Source: Glandiceps talaboti (taxonomy: Eukaryota; Hemichordata; Enteropneusta; Spengelidae). From it: DNA of 64,000 nucleotides. The stretch is from the NCBI RefSeq assembly GCF_964340395.1, contig NC_135567.1, positions 3,684,899 to 3,748,898 of the forward strand, written 5' to 3'. A program made the position numbers and the translations under genes. Positions 35,297 through 47,075 of the stretch are shown piece by piece. Under the pieces are notes generated by a model. That model searched no databases and had not been told where the DNA came from. It saw only the letters and a list, made by a program, of their open reading frames with translations. How positions within the stretch are numbered: position 1 is the first letter of the stretch; each line of letters begins with the position of its first letter.

Positions 35297-37827
35297 CAGA
35301 TTAAAATCTGATGTAGATGTCGGCTAATCGTTGCTATTTTACCTTCATTATTTTGCCTGAATTGACCGTTGTGGTACATGTTTGCGTTTTTATCGTGATC
35401 GCCTCCTCTACATCTGAACTGGCACCCATGCCCACGCCTTTCTGCTGAGTGAGCCACACAGCCGATCAGGTTGCGTCTTACGCATTGGATATCAACAAAC
35501 AACATGGCACTACTTGTGCACACAGGCAACTGACAATGTACAAAGTATTTGAACTGTAAAAAAAAATCAGTGATTGTATTACCCTATATTTCCGGTAATT
35601 GAAGAATTTTTGTTTAGATGCATTTCGTCATATCTACATGTTAGTTACATTCGAACACGTTTCCCGGGTAGTGTTCATGTTTATCTCAGAGAATGTGTAT
35701 GCATTCTCTGTAGTACTCTTCCTCTCGAACGTAGTCATAAAGTATTGTTCGATTCATAGAAATATTTACATGAAATCCGAAAAGGGGAAATTTAAGAACA
35801 AGCGACCTATCGGCCAGAATAGCTCCGCTGTTGTTTTTAATTTTATTTTTTATTTTGGTAACATGTAGAAGTGGTCAATCAGTTCTTCAGCTCTTCACTA
35901 TGCAGTTTTGTTTTAGCGATGTAATAAAGTAGTTAGTGATTTCATATGATGTCTCACTATAAAACACATTTTATACAGTAAGTTGGTAATGTATTGTACT
36001 TTTATACCATAGTCACCATTTTATAAAAAATGTCTACTGTTATGAAAAATTACACAAAATCTCAAAATCTATAAATAATTCCAGTGCCTTATGCGAGTCA
36101 GTTGTCCTCATTCTGGTTCACTGTCACTCCAAATTGCACGACAATATAGAATTAATTGTTATCTGAAAACACCAAACTTTTATAGAGGGTCTGAAGTGTG
36201 ATTTTAGTGAGTACCAAGAACTCCTGTGTTGTTGCTGTGGAAAATCGTCCGGTCAAATGATGTCAGCTTCAGCTTCCAGGTCGAATCAGTCGTTTTCTAC
36301 CGAAAATTCTTGAATGCAGCGTTATTTAAAACACATAAAAATCCACATTGTTGTGAAATTTGTAAAACTTTCCGGTTCGTATTATACTAAGGAAACTATG
36401 AGCAAAAAACCGGGTCGAAATTTTAGGGCCTAAGTATGTGTCCCGAATTCGTCGGAAAATTGGTATTCCTAAATGTAATTCCAAAATTTGTTTTGCTGGT
36501 ATGAAAGAAGAGATGTCAGTTGAGGTTTAGGCATTTACAGTATCTAAAATGGTGGACTCTAGTGAAAGTTATGGCGAGTTGAAAATACCCAAAAATAAGG
36601 CCCATGAGCAGCCATTCAAAGTATAATGGTCACAATCTGAAGGATAGATGTATGCAAATGAGGATGTTGCGGACTGCCTGATTATGTAGAAGGGGTGCAG
36701 AATTTGGATTTGAAGTTTACAAACCTGTTTCGAACAAACACTTGTCATTTGGGCGCACAATGCATAGAGTTATGACTATAGCACACATTACATTGCTTGT
36801 TTGACGTCAATAGTGTCTTTTGAAAAGTGTGAGTTTACCTAAAGTCTTGTCGACTGATTTCCAATTTGGCGTCGGTCATAATGCTCATTAACATATTAAT
36901 TTTCTTTCAAATTACAAAAAAAAATCATCAAAAAAAGAAAAGAAGACGTGCTGACGTGAAATTAACAAATCTGAGTAAGCTACTGTGCATCAACACACCA
37001 GATATCAAAGCAATCTGACAAGTAGTATTTGAGGAGATGATGAAAATATCATTTTTGAAAAAAAAATCAAAAAATTGAAAATGGCACAGATCAACTTGGC
37101 ATGAACAAATCTGAATAGCCCCCCCCCCCTCCCCAGGGAACAAGCACACCAAATATTGAAGTATTCTGGTTGTTACTTTCGGAGAAGATGATGAAAATAT
37201 AAAAATTTGACGGACACCAATGATCCCACCTATACTCTATACCTTAATACACACCTATACCTAAAGCTACACTTTCAGCTTTCCCTGACAGCGGAGCTAA
37301 AAATGTTGACGGACACCTATGAGTCACATATACCTCTATACTCTATACAACCTATACCTAAAGCTACGCTTTCAGCTTTTGCTGACAGCGGAGCTAATAA
37401 TTTCTAAAAAAACATTGTCCTTATCGTGAAAATTTCTGTCGCTTTGCATTGCATTGCATTCCGTACACTATAAACTGTCTGTGTGTCCCCTAGACGTGGT
37501 GTTTCACAAGCATCTATAGCACATGTATTACAGTGTTCGCATTCATCCTTATAACATGTACGCGTCTACATGTATTCAGACGGAATGTATAGAGGTACCA
37601 TCAGATTACCTTTAAATATACTAATACAATCACTGAATTTGTTTACAGTTGAAATATTTACAATGTTGTCAACTGCCGGTGCTTGTGCACACTGAGAACA
37701 TGACTTTGTAGTGTCTGTGTCCGTTTGTAGTTTCATTCGATGCTAATGTAAGGTTGCTTTTGATTGGCTGTGCGGCACACTTAGCGAAACGGCGTGGGCA
37801 TTGGCACCAGTTTGGCACCGCTATGAA
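35297..37827. mobile_element. Insert separating the two LINE halves; ends are inverted and related
   Basis: The left end begins CAATCAGATTAAAATCTGAT, like the ends of the 1559-1759 palindrome. The left subterminal part, read in reverse complement, includes GGCTGTGTGGCTCACTCAGC and GGCGTGGGCATGGGTGCCAG. The right end at 37760-37825, read forward, includes GGCTGTGCGGCACACTTAGC and GGCGTGGGCATTGGCACCAG. The two ends are therefore inverted copies of one sequence, and the right one lacks the outer 120 bp or so. I see no transposase. It also contains the tandem duplication at 37207-37400 and a poly-C run near 37120. Whether it is one transposon or several nested repeats is unclear. Confidence 0.4.
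37207..37400 (+). repeat. Tandem duplication, about 97 bp x 2
   Basis: TTGACGGACACC, CTATACTCTATAC, CTATACCTAAAGCTAC, TTTCAGCTTT and CTGACAGCGGAGCTAA recur in the same order in 37207-37303 and 37305-37400. In each copy the last two landmarks place AGCT/AGCT as a short stem. Confidence 0.8.
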
Positions 37828-39890
37828 GGAAAACAGACAAGCAGCATCAAATTGGATCAAAGCTGGTAGACCAACTTATCATACAAACCATATAGTTATT
37901 CAAAGACGTCAAACTTGTAAACATCTTCGTAAAGTGATCAGGATAACACTTGCCATCAAAGGATATGCTTTATACAATAAGCTACTGGTAACACACAGTG
38001 GAGACAAGAATACTTTCTATAAGTTAATTAGATCTCAAAGAAAAACTAAGAATACCAACATAAACGAACTCAATGTTGACAACATGATATTTACAGAAGA
38101 AAACATTATTCAAGGTTGTAAAACCCATTTTGACAAATTAGCAACACGAGATGATCAACCACACTACAACAGTGACTACTACAAACTTGTAAATGAAGAC
38201 ATGTGTGCACTTGAAATATTTAAGTTTAAAACCACAAGATGTCCTATATATAGCAGAAAACGAGTTAACTTACATTGACTCATTGGCTTGTAACAAAGCA
38301 TCTAATATTCATGGTATGACTGCAGAACATTTGAAGACAGGTCAAGTTATCAACACCAAACACCTTTTAACACTGAACAATGTCATACTACAACCACATT
38401 CCACAAACTTTAAAAGAAGGAATTATTACGTCGATCTCCATAAAAGGGAAACAACAGACCATAGCTGCAAACTGTCTACCCATTATTTGAAAAATCATTG
38501 AGAAAGCACTGGTCACCAGGATTGAAGAGTCTTTCTGTAAACAACAAAACAAACTACAATTTGGATTTACAAAGAATATGTCAACGGCTAATGCAGCTCT
38601 TATAGTTTCTGAAGTTGTAAACAATGCTAAAGACAATAAATGCCCACTTTTATTAATTACCCTTGATGCCCAAAAAGCCTTTGATGTGGTGTGGCATACG
38701 TCCCTCTTTTGTAAACTCTATCTGTGCAATTTCTCTTAACCAGTTGTCAAGAATGTCATACAACTATACAAAAATGTTACTTCCAGTGTTAAATGGAGTA
38801 ATAATATCTCAAGCAGTTTTCAAATACAACAATTAGTTTGACAAGGAGGCGTTTTATCTGCACATCTCTACAAAGAGCCATTTATAACCAGGGAATAGGC
38901 TGTCATATTGGTACCATTAACTGTGTCTGCCCTACAGTTGCAGATGATACCTCACTACTAGTTGACAATACTACTGACGCCCAGCAAGTATTTGAGTGTG
39001 TTACAAACTATACATCAAATGAAGATACTCTATGAACCTTAACAACAGTTCAGTGGTACCAATTCAACAAGATTCTCCCAAGCAGTATTTATCATTACAA
39101 GGTGATGTGCTTCCAGTCCAAGCATCTACTATCCATCTTGGTATTAAAAGAAACACAACTTCAAGAGCTGACATTGACATGAATATTTCGTCTGCATGAA
39201 AAGCAGTATACTCCTTACTTGGATCCGGCTGCCATAGTAAAAACGGATTAAGTCAAACAGTAACCATCTCTATGTGGACAACCTACATCCTCCCAAGATT
39301 AAACTATGGACTTGAAACTGTGAACCTTACAAAAGCCGATATTAATAAGCTTGAATTAACGCATAAAACCTTACTGAAACAAGTTTTGTCATTCCTGACA
39401 AGTCTTTCATTAGTTGACAATACAACTGATGAAGCTATTTACCCACTCTCTGGTCTTCATACAATTGAAGCTGTGATTGATATAAGAAAGTTAATACTCT
39501 TACGAAGAATTCTACAAGATAATACAACACCTTGCTCCTCCAATGGTGAAAGACAAATTGCTCTGCTGAAGACAAGACAAGTTTACGCTATCTTAACAAA
39601 GTAAACTCCGGCCAACACAGGATTGGACCACTGTATCTAACAACATCAGAGATTCACAACATGCTGTAATCAAACGTAGGCCTATTACTGGTACTTATAG
39701 ACTTCAGGCTAATCGTAGCAAGTTCAACCAACACACAACAAACCTTACATGCTCACTCTGCAAAAAAGAACCGGAAACACGTTATCACTTCATAAGCAAA
39801 TGTGAATATTTCCATACTACAAGAGTTAACTTTCTATCCAAAGCTGAGGAAATATTACATATTAACATTTACCAATCCACATCCACAAAA
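37828..39890 (+). pseudogene. LINE ORF2 remnant: RT and C-terminal zinc knuckle
   Basis: It opens with NRQAASNWIKAGRPTYHTNH, the linker that follows the endonuclease in these elements. Later frames give TRIEESFCKQQNKLQFGFTK (RT motif 2a region) and LLLITLDAQKAFDVVWHTSL (motif A with catalytic D). CPTVADDTSLL near 38930-38955 is motif C, with Y replaced by V. TTYILPRLNYGLETVNLTKA follows. The end is CSLCKKEPETRYHFISKC, a C-x2-C-x8-H-x4-C knuckle at about 39750-39805. Stops and frame changes are frequent. The apurinic endonuclease that should precede it is absent, and motif B has decayed to QGGVLSAHLY. Together with 33492-35158 it outlines one old CR1/L2-group LINE. Confidence 0.8.
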
Positions 39891-40052
39891 GAAGAAGAAG
39901 AAGAAGAAGAAGAAGAAGAAGAAGAAGAAGAAGAAGAAGAAGAAGAAGAAGAAGAAGAAGAAGAAGAAGAAGAAGAAGAAGAAGAAGAAGAAGAAGAAGA
40001 AGAAGAAGAAGAAGAAGAAGAAGAAAAACAACAACAACAACAACAACAACAA
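39891..40052 (+). repeat. (GAA)44 then (AAC)n microsatellite
   Basis: A nearly pure GAA tract of about 134 bp is followed by about 26 bp of AAC. It lies immediately after the LINE coding end. The poly-Lys and poly-Glu frames across it are artefacts. Purine-pyrimidine GAA tracts of this length can form triplex DNA. Confidence 0.98.
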
Positions 40053-40489
40053 ATATGACACAACTTGTTCGAGACTTTACTAAACTGGAGGAAATAAATA
40101 ACTAACTACCTGAAACATCTTACAAAACTGGAACGGATTTCTAGACAGTATTGCTTTGACCTGCACATAACCAAGAATAGGCTGATATCCAATGTTACTT
40201 ATGTAACATTATGTCATTGTGTGTAATCTAGTGGATTACTGTCTTGTACTCTGTACAGTCTTATTTTTGTGTTCTTTTGTTGTTTTAAATTGAAGTTTCA
40301 GTAATTGGACTTCCTGAGCCGAACTACAAATGGCTGGACATACCAACTGAACTGAACTATGGTACATCACACACACTTCTGAATTGCTCCAAGATTAACA
40401 TCTGTTTGAGATTGCTTGAAAACTGAGTTATTAGCACAGATGAACGGTATTAATTCTGTAATCTGTATTGAAACGTGTAAATTCATTCA

Positions 40490-41075
40490 AGCTATAGACC
40501 CGATAAAGTGTCTTGTTCATTTGTCTGTCTTACTATCTATGTGTGACTTAAAGTCAAAAATCACTTGAAAGATTATTTTGATATTTGGTAAGGATATTCA
40601 TTTCAGTTTCATGTTAGCATATTTTTCAAAATAAAATATATACATCTGCCAAGTAACACAAGACCATGCCCATAGCAACAGCCAAATGGTGTTGCATATT
40701 GTAAATATAACAGGGATGGATAGACAAATAAACATAAAAAAATAGTGTGCAAATATGCCTAGCAACATGACGATGAACATAGCAACAGCTAAACAGTGTT
40801 GTTTATTACAAAAAGTAAAGATGGGAATGGGCAGGGAAATAAATAGACTTATTTAGTATGCTTGCAAATAAGCCTAGCAACAAGACCACATCCAAAGCAA
40901 CAGTCAAATGATATTGCATATATAAAAACAGTGATGAGTAGGCAAGTCACTACACATTTAAAAGCAAATGCCTGTATAACTCCTGAAGTTAACGGCATCA
41001 TTATACAGGCAAGTGAATGAATATTCACAAAATGTATGCAAATATAATTAACAACAAAACCACACCCCTGACTCT
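40490..41075 (-). mobile_element. Family A repeat, reverse copy
   Basis: Reverse-complement units with CCATGCCCATAGCAACAGCC, AACATAGCAACAGCTAAACA and CAAAGCAACAGTCAAATGAT recur at about 40665, 40775 and 40892. The right-end module (GTGACTTAAAGTCAAAAATC) is at 40545, without its (CA)n. The head is decayed. Confidence 0.65.
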
Positions 41076-42048
41076 GAAAATGTGCAGTGACAGCATATAT
41101 TTATTGTTCCCAAATTTACTTTCAAACATTAGAATTTAATGTGTTTATGTCCATAAGCTTATGAACTGATATTGTCATCCAGTAAATATATTTTATCATC
41201 AAAATAACTTAAGATTGTTTTATTACTTTAATAATTAATCAATGGGTTATACTTCTAATATATTTCATAATGACAGGCATCTGTTTACTGGTATTATTTA
41301 ATAACTACTATTTAAAGCAAAATTAACTGTTCAATGATTTGTACATGAAATATTGTAATTGGATTTGAAACTTTTTTTACTGCCGAAAAAGTCTTGGATA
41401 ATTATGCTTGCAAAAACACATGAAACACAGGTTGATTGGCACATTTCATCTTGAATGTAAAGATATATACTATAGCACACATTTTATGCTCAATTGACCA
41501 TTCACCCTGGGCACTGTACCCACTCCTACCTTAGTTATCTTTGCTACTATTACCTTTGACCTTCGCACATAGCTGGCAGCTCACGTAAGTATACGACAAT
41601 CACTCTCATATCTCCACTTGTACATGAGATCCCCTTGGACTCTTGGAAATTAGCAAGTAGACATCACACACATTTAAATCCGAACCAAGCACACACTAAG
41701 AACTGTGGAGAACTTATCAATTCTGTTGCATTCATTCACCTCCATGGAAGTTCCCCACTCCTACCTGATCTTTTGCGTAAACTCCCTTAATTTCCATTAA
41801 TGTCCAAATTTAAATAACATACGTGTATGGCTGATAATTAATGCAAACCATATAAAGGGACTGGACAGTTTCTTTGGCCTGGGAGGAGGATTGGAAGCGG
41901 TCTCTCCCTGTTTTTGAAATTGGCAGTAGAGAATTTGGGTCATTTCTACTTTGTTGGAATTATGGTATATATTCGTGTCCCTGTTTCTTATCTGTATTCT
42001 TTAATATTATTTCATCCAGAGTGATATACATAACTATACATATACATA
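41076..42048. other. No gene seen
   Basis: AT-rich DNA, no supported gene. The 3' part may include decayed sequence of the LINE that starts at about 42049. Confidence 0.4.
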
Positions 42049-43580
42049 ATGTATTACCTACCACACAAGTTACAGACCATGTCACATATGCCTTCAAAGT
42101 CGTGTTGTCTTGACCCTCTTCCAACTTCATTATTGAAAGATTGCATTGACCCACTGCTTCCATTCATAACGATGTTTGTAAACAGCTCTGTCGAAAATGG
42201 CATAATACCAGACGCGCTCAAGGCTGCAATTGTCACCCCGATACTCAAGAAACCATCCTTAGACTGCAAACTATTAATGAACTATCGACCGGTTTCTAAT
42301 TTGCCATTTCTCTCTAAAGTCCTTGAGAAGATAGTGGCGACTCAAGTAAACAACCATCTTATGACCAACAATCTTCTCGAACCACTCCAGTCTGCATATA
42401 GAAAGTACCACAGTACAGAGACTGCCATGCTCAAGATTCATGATGACATTTGTTTATCAATCGATTCTGGTAAATATGTCCTCCTTATCTTATTGGATCT
42501 TTCAGCTGCTTTTGATACCACCGACCACAACATATTACTGAACAGACTTTCTAATCTTGGCATCACTGGTATGGCTTTAAAGTGGTTTGAGGTCTATCTC
42601 CAACAACGTTACCAGTCAGTTAAAATTGGAAATACCCACAGTAAACCATCACACCTTGCCTGTGGGGTACCACAAGGATCAGTGTTGGGCCCTCTTTTGT
42701 TTACAATATACATCTCTCCACTGGGCAAAACCATTCGCAAGCATAACCTACAGTTTCATCAATACGCTGATGATAACAATGTATACCTCGCCTTTTCATA
42801 TCCAGATGCTTCTACAGCCATTTACTCTACAGAAACCTGCATCAGTGACATAAAACTATGGATGACAGAAAACAAGTTACAGCTAAATGACTCAAAGACA
42901 GAGATTCTCCTTATTCGCTCCAAATTCAACACATTGCCTGATCCAGTAGACCATCTTAAAATTGGATCAGCATCTGTACCTGTTGTGAAGACAGCACGGA
43001 ATATCGGAGTTACTTTCGACAACACACATATGCTGACACACCATATCAAGAATACATGCAATTCCATTTATAACCATCTCCGTAGAATTGGATCAATTAG
43101 AAAATACATTACAAACAAGCCTGTCAAACACTTATCCATGCTATCTTGTCAGCCAAGCTGGATTATGGAAATGCACTCCTTTATGGTCTCCCTGATAACT
43201 CTATTGCTCTGCTTTAACGTACTCAGAACGCTGCTGCCAGAATAGTCACTCAGTCAAAGAAATTCACTCATATCACACCAACTCTCCGTGACCTACATTG
43301 GTTGCCTGTCCACTTCAGGATTGAATTTAAGATCCTTCTCCTGATTTACAAGGCTCAAAACAATAAAGCCCCAGGATATATCTCAGAATTAATCGAGGAA
43401 TATAAACCACAACGCTCCCTTCGATCAGCTAAAAAAAGCCTGTTAGTCCAGCGTACATTTAACACCAAAACCTATGGTGGTCGCGCCTTTACAATCTGTG
43501 CTCCAAAGCTTTGGAATGACCTATACTACCACAGGATATACGCCAGTCCACAAGCCTGGAAATCTTCAGAAAACGACTGA
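42049..43580 (+). pseudogene. L2-like reverse transcriptase, one main frameshift
   Basis: The first 398 codons (to 43245) are open. MPSKSCCLDPLPTSLLKDC comes first, with the preceding endonuclease lost. Then come NYRPVSNLPFLSKVLEKIVA (RT motif 1), QSAYRKYHSTETAMLKIHDD (motif 2), LLDLSAAFDTTDHNILLNRL (motif A), CGVPQGSVLGPLLF (motif B) and QYADDNNVYLAF (motif C, both aspartates kept). WMTENKLQLNDSKTEILLI follows. Near 43150 the frame shifts. The continuation reads LDYGNALLYGLPD, AAARIVTQSKKFTHITPTLR, DLHWLPVHFRIEFKILLLIY and finally FTICAPKLWNDL. One stop lies near 43218. The catalytic residues are intact, so decay is recent compared with the other LINEs here. ATG 42049 is not a natural start. 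Confidence 0.88.
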
Positions 43581-43698
43581 AACATCAAATGTTTATGCGA
43601 GCATTCTGTGTAAATTGAACACCATCTAGCGCCTTTGAACAATTTGACTTTTTGGAATTTGGCGCTATATAAATTTTTATGATGATGATGATGATGAC
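42049..43698 (+). mobile_element. 5'-truncated L2-like LINE, best preserved in the window
   Basis: It contains the RT (see the coding entry), a shifted C-terminal part (43302-43580), and a 3' end with GGCGCTATATAAAT at 43661-43674 followed by (GAT)n to 43698. GCGCTATATAAA plus a trinucleotide tail is characteristic of L2-group LINE 3' ends. ORF1 and the endonuclease are missing. Confidence 0.85.
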
Positions 43699-44167
43699 AT
43701 TCTATTCTTCAATATAAAGGGATTAATACACATTGTACATTTTCTATTTTGGACACTACATGTTATTGACACTGATACAAATCACCACATCTCATCAGAC
43801 TTCAGTTTGTATTATACATTGTAGGTATTAGCACCTAAAGTTCTCTAACACACCAGTGACTTTACTATATCTACAATGGTAATGCCACTATACCAATGTT
43901 ATGGACACTACATGGACCGTTTTGTATGTGTTATGCATGTGAAACTCATTTAAAACTTACAAAAACTTTAGCTTTTCGAAACTTAGAAATATTACCTTCA
44001 AGGCTACAACTAATCTACAAATTGCCTTAGTAGACACACACAAACTCTAGTTCTGCTAGCGGAGATCCCTAGGACTTCCTCACCCCAGAGGTCATGCATG
44101 CAGTCAACCAACAATCAGATACGCCAAATTTTACTTTCATAATGGTATTAAACTTGTCATAAACATT
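43699..44167. other. No gene seen
   Basis: No supported feature. Confidence 0.4.
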
Positions 44168-44532
44168 TTAACCAATGGCATTGTAGCACAACTGTACAGT
44201 TTAAAAAAAATGTTTATCCACATGTTGAACCATGCTAGGTATAGGTGGTCATTTGCTGAATGATTATCCAGTTGCCTATCCAACCATGCTGTTATCTTTG
44301 CAATATATGCGATCATTTGGCTGATGGTATGGGCGTGGTCTTGTTGCTAGGCACATTTACATACATTTTTAAAATATTTATTCTTTTGTCTATTAATTCC
44401 TGTTATCTTTGCAATAGATGCGATCGTTTGGCTGTTGGTATGGGCGTGGTCTTGTTGCTAGGCATTTAAAAAAATATTTATTCATGTCTATTACTTCCTG
44501 TTGTTATCTTTGCAATATACATGATCATTTGG
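44168..44532 (+). mobile_element. Family A repeat, left part
   Basis: The head CCAATGGCATTGTAGCACAA is followed by CTGTACAG and three internal units (GATCATTTGGCTGATGGTAT near 44310, GATCGTTTGGCTGTTGGTAT near 44421, GATCATTTGGCGTGG near 44522). It stops where a LINE fragment begins. Confidence 0.78.
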
Positions 44533-45056
44533 CGTGGTCTTGTACAACGGGTTGTAGTGGGTGGAGAACGTTCCACATGGGCAGATATGGAATCAGGCAT
44601 CCCACAGGGAACAGTACTCGGACCACTGTTATTTCTCATATACATCAACGACCTACATGAAAACTTACACTCAACTGTACGACTTCGTAGATTGACTGCA
44701 TAATTTATAGAAACATCAATAGTAAACATGACACTAAAACACTCCAGGAAGACCTAGACACACTATCTCAATGGGAAACCAAGTGGCAAATGAAATTCAA
44801 TCCAGATAAATGTTATGTATTACAAATTCCATCATCATCAAGGTCAGAAATCATCACCAAATATGGATTAGACAACTCTATTTTACAGGAGACAAAAATT
44901 CACCCATATCTAGGGGTGTAGACATTCATCAAAATCTCAAATGGAACACCGTCATGTAAACAGAATAACAACATCCTCTGCAGGACGAACCCTTGGTTTC
45001 ATTCGCAGGAACCTAGGCTCATATACAAGATCAAATAAAAAAGCAGCACACATAAG
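44533..45056 (+). pseudogene. LINE RT fragment, both ends missing
   Basis: QRVVVGGERSTWADMESGIP, QGTVLGPLLFLIYINDLHEN (motif B and the following helix) are intact. The catalytic region near 44690-44705 is broken by two small indels, so the Y/F-A-D-D box is lost. The frame resumes as IIYRNINSKHDTKTLQEDLD, WETKWQMKFNPDKCYVLQIP and KIHPYLGV. The sequence belongs to the jockey/CR1/Rex group. It is wedged between a forward (44168) and a reverse (45057) family A copy. Confidence 0.82.
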
Positions 45057-45612
45057 CATATAATGATCTCATCAGTGATATGCAAGTTAGGTGTAAAAAT
45101 GTGAATTTTGGTCAAAAATTTCTATTTCAAAAAGTACTTGGTCAATGAGACTGAAACTTGGTGAGATGTTTCTAGAGGTGTTACGCTGCAGATTTTCTTC
45201 AAAATATTTTGACACAATTGGCCCTGGCAGCCATGACCACGCCCTTAGCAACAACCAAATAGTAGTATATTTTGGTCAAAAATAATAACATCGTCTACTA
45301 GGCAAGTGAGTAAACATTCACAAAGATAACAGGGATTCTTAGACAAGTGAACAAACATTCAAAAGGTGTATGCAAATATGCCTAGCAACAAAACCACGCC
45401 CATAGCAATAGCCAAATGATAATGTATATAGGAAAGATAACTGATTATTAGACAAATGAATAAATATTCAAAAAATGTATGCAAATATGTCTAGCAACAA
45501 GACCACACCCATAGCAACAGTAAAATGATCATGTATATTGCAAAGATAACATCAGGGATTCATAGACAAAAAACTGTACAGTTGTGCTACAACGGAATTG
45601 GTGCTGTTTTTC
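45057..45612 (-). mobile_element. Family A repeat, reverse copy
   Basis: Read in reverse, it ends at 45612 with the head (CAATTCCGTTGTAGCACAAC). The units CCACGCCCATAGCAATAGCC and CCACACCCATAGCAACAGTA lie at about 45397 and 45508. The tail, GTACTTGGTCAATGAGACTG and GGTGAGATGTTTCTAGAGGT, is at about 45135-45180. It lacks the (CA)n module. Confidence 0.75.
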
Positions 45613-45951
45613 AATATCACAACATTTCGACATGGGGGGGGGGGGGATTCCGTCAATTGTAGTGATTAAACAGCTTTAGACAATAGGTTCATCTCCATTT
45701 CAAATGTTTTATACAGAAGATATGCATTATTGTTTTAGGATTCATTGGAAGATTATTTGTGTGTATACACTATGTTGGTTGACTACATGTAAATCATTGT
45801 ACATTTACTACATGTATATATGCATATACCTTCAAGTTACATCAGCGTCTTTCCATGACTGTATTTGCCATGATTGAATTAGTGATTACTGAAATATATT
45901 TCTATTTTCTATAGGCACATTACTAACACCTATGTGTACATCTATTCTTAG

Positions 45952-46127
45952 GGTTCCTCAGAAGACCATAAAAGGCAGGGGTCCCGAGGGGTAGGGGTCA
46001 TTGCAGGTCACAGGGGCAAGGTAAAGCAGAGAGTAGTGGAAGGGGGCATGGTGAAAACGGTGGGAGGACGGGTAGGAGAAAAAGCTGCAAATAACCTAAT
46101 GGCAGAAATATTAGAGCATGACAGAAG
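45952..46127 (+). CDS. Candidate exon, unknown protein
   Basis: An open stretch of 176 bases lies between an acceptor (TTCTATTCTTAG) and a donor (AAG then GTAAAC). The frame reads GSSEDHKRQGSRGVGVIAGH, then RGKVKQRVVEGGMVKTVGGR and VGEKAANNLMAEILEHDR. It is far richer in G than its surroundings (about 50% GC against about 33% around it), which suggests coding sequence. The last 20 residues could form an amphipathic helix. I recognise no domain. A GA-rich repeat could give the same picture by chance. Confidence 0.35.
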
Positions 46128-47075
46128 GTAAACAAGATTACATGTAAGATTTAGTACATAACTATATATATTCATACTGTATATTAATTTTACAAAATCA
46201 CAAAGACAGTGAGACTTGCTAAAATATAAAGGAAATTGAACTGTAATTCTTCTTTGGAAATTTAACTTGTGAAGAAAGATAATGGTAAGCTTTAAGAAGG
46301 GAATCTTACTTCACAAGAGCTTGTTAGACATTTTAATGAAATAGTTCCTATTATTACACAAGTCAAGCTAGATTTGTGACATTTTCCAATTTTTCTATAT
46401 AGTCTACAAAGTACCTTGAGTACAGTGAATGGGCACTTGTCTAAGTTCAGTTTCAATTTCTGAACTCAAAAATCCTTAAAGATAGTATAATATCATCCAT
46501 GTCATAGCTTCATGTCAATCATTGATGGAGTTCAATCCCATTTCATGAGAAATGACAGTATGTACATTTGTATATTTTTATTTTGATATGTATAGTGCTA
46601 TATTCTGATCAAGGTAACTCTAGTATATATCTTCTAGAATATGTAGCATGAATCACTGACAATAAATACACTCAAGATCATAGTTTTTGAAAAAATAAGT
46701 GTATGCACCACCATTACAATTGAACCATTGATTTTTCATGCTTTGAATATGCAAAATACAGTATCAACAATCAAAATAATATTAATTTTTGAGTGGTCAC
46801 CAAGTGTTTACTTACTGGCTATTTCGTATGGACTTTGCATACAATGCGAAGCAATAGGATGTCAACAACACAAAAGAATGCTAAGCTAGACAATACAGTT
46901 AGTCAAAGTAAAATGTGATTCTCCCCTCATCCCATTTCCTAAAATATAGCCCCCCCCCCGAAACAATTTCTAACGAGCAGTCATCGGATATGACTCAGCC
47001 CCTCCCCCCCCACAATATAAGTTTTCAGAGAATTGCCACAAGTCATGGTAGTGTGATGTATTAGATTGTATTAAA
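46128..47075. other. No gene seen
   Basis: No supported feature apart from poly-C runs near 46950 and 47003. Confidence 0.4.

Noticed and set aside
35599-35868. 89-residue hydrophobic plus-strand frame
   Set aside because: Lies in the insert between LINE halves, AT-rich, no motif. Its hydrophobicity is explained by T-rich codons.
39802-40083. Poly-Lys, poly-Phe and poly-Ser proteins
   Set aside because: They are translations of the GAA microsatellite.
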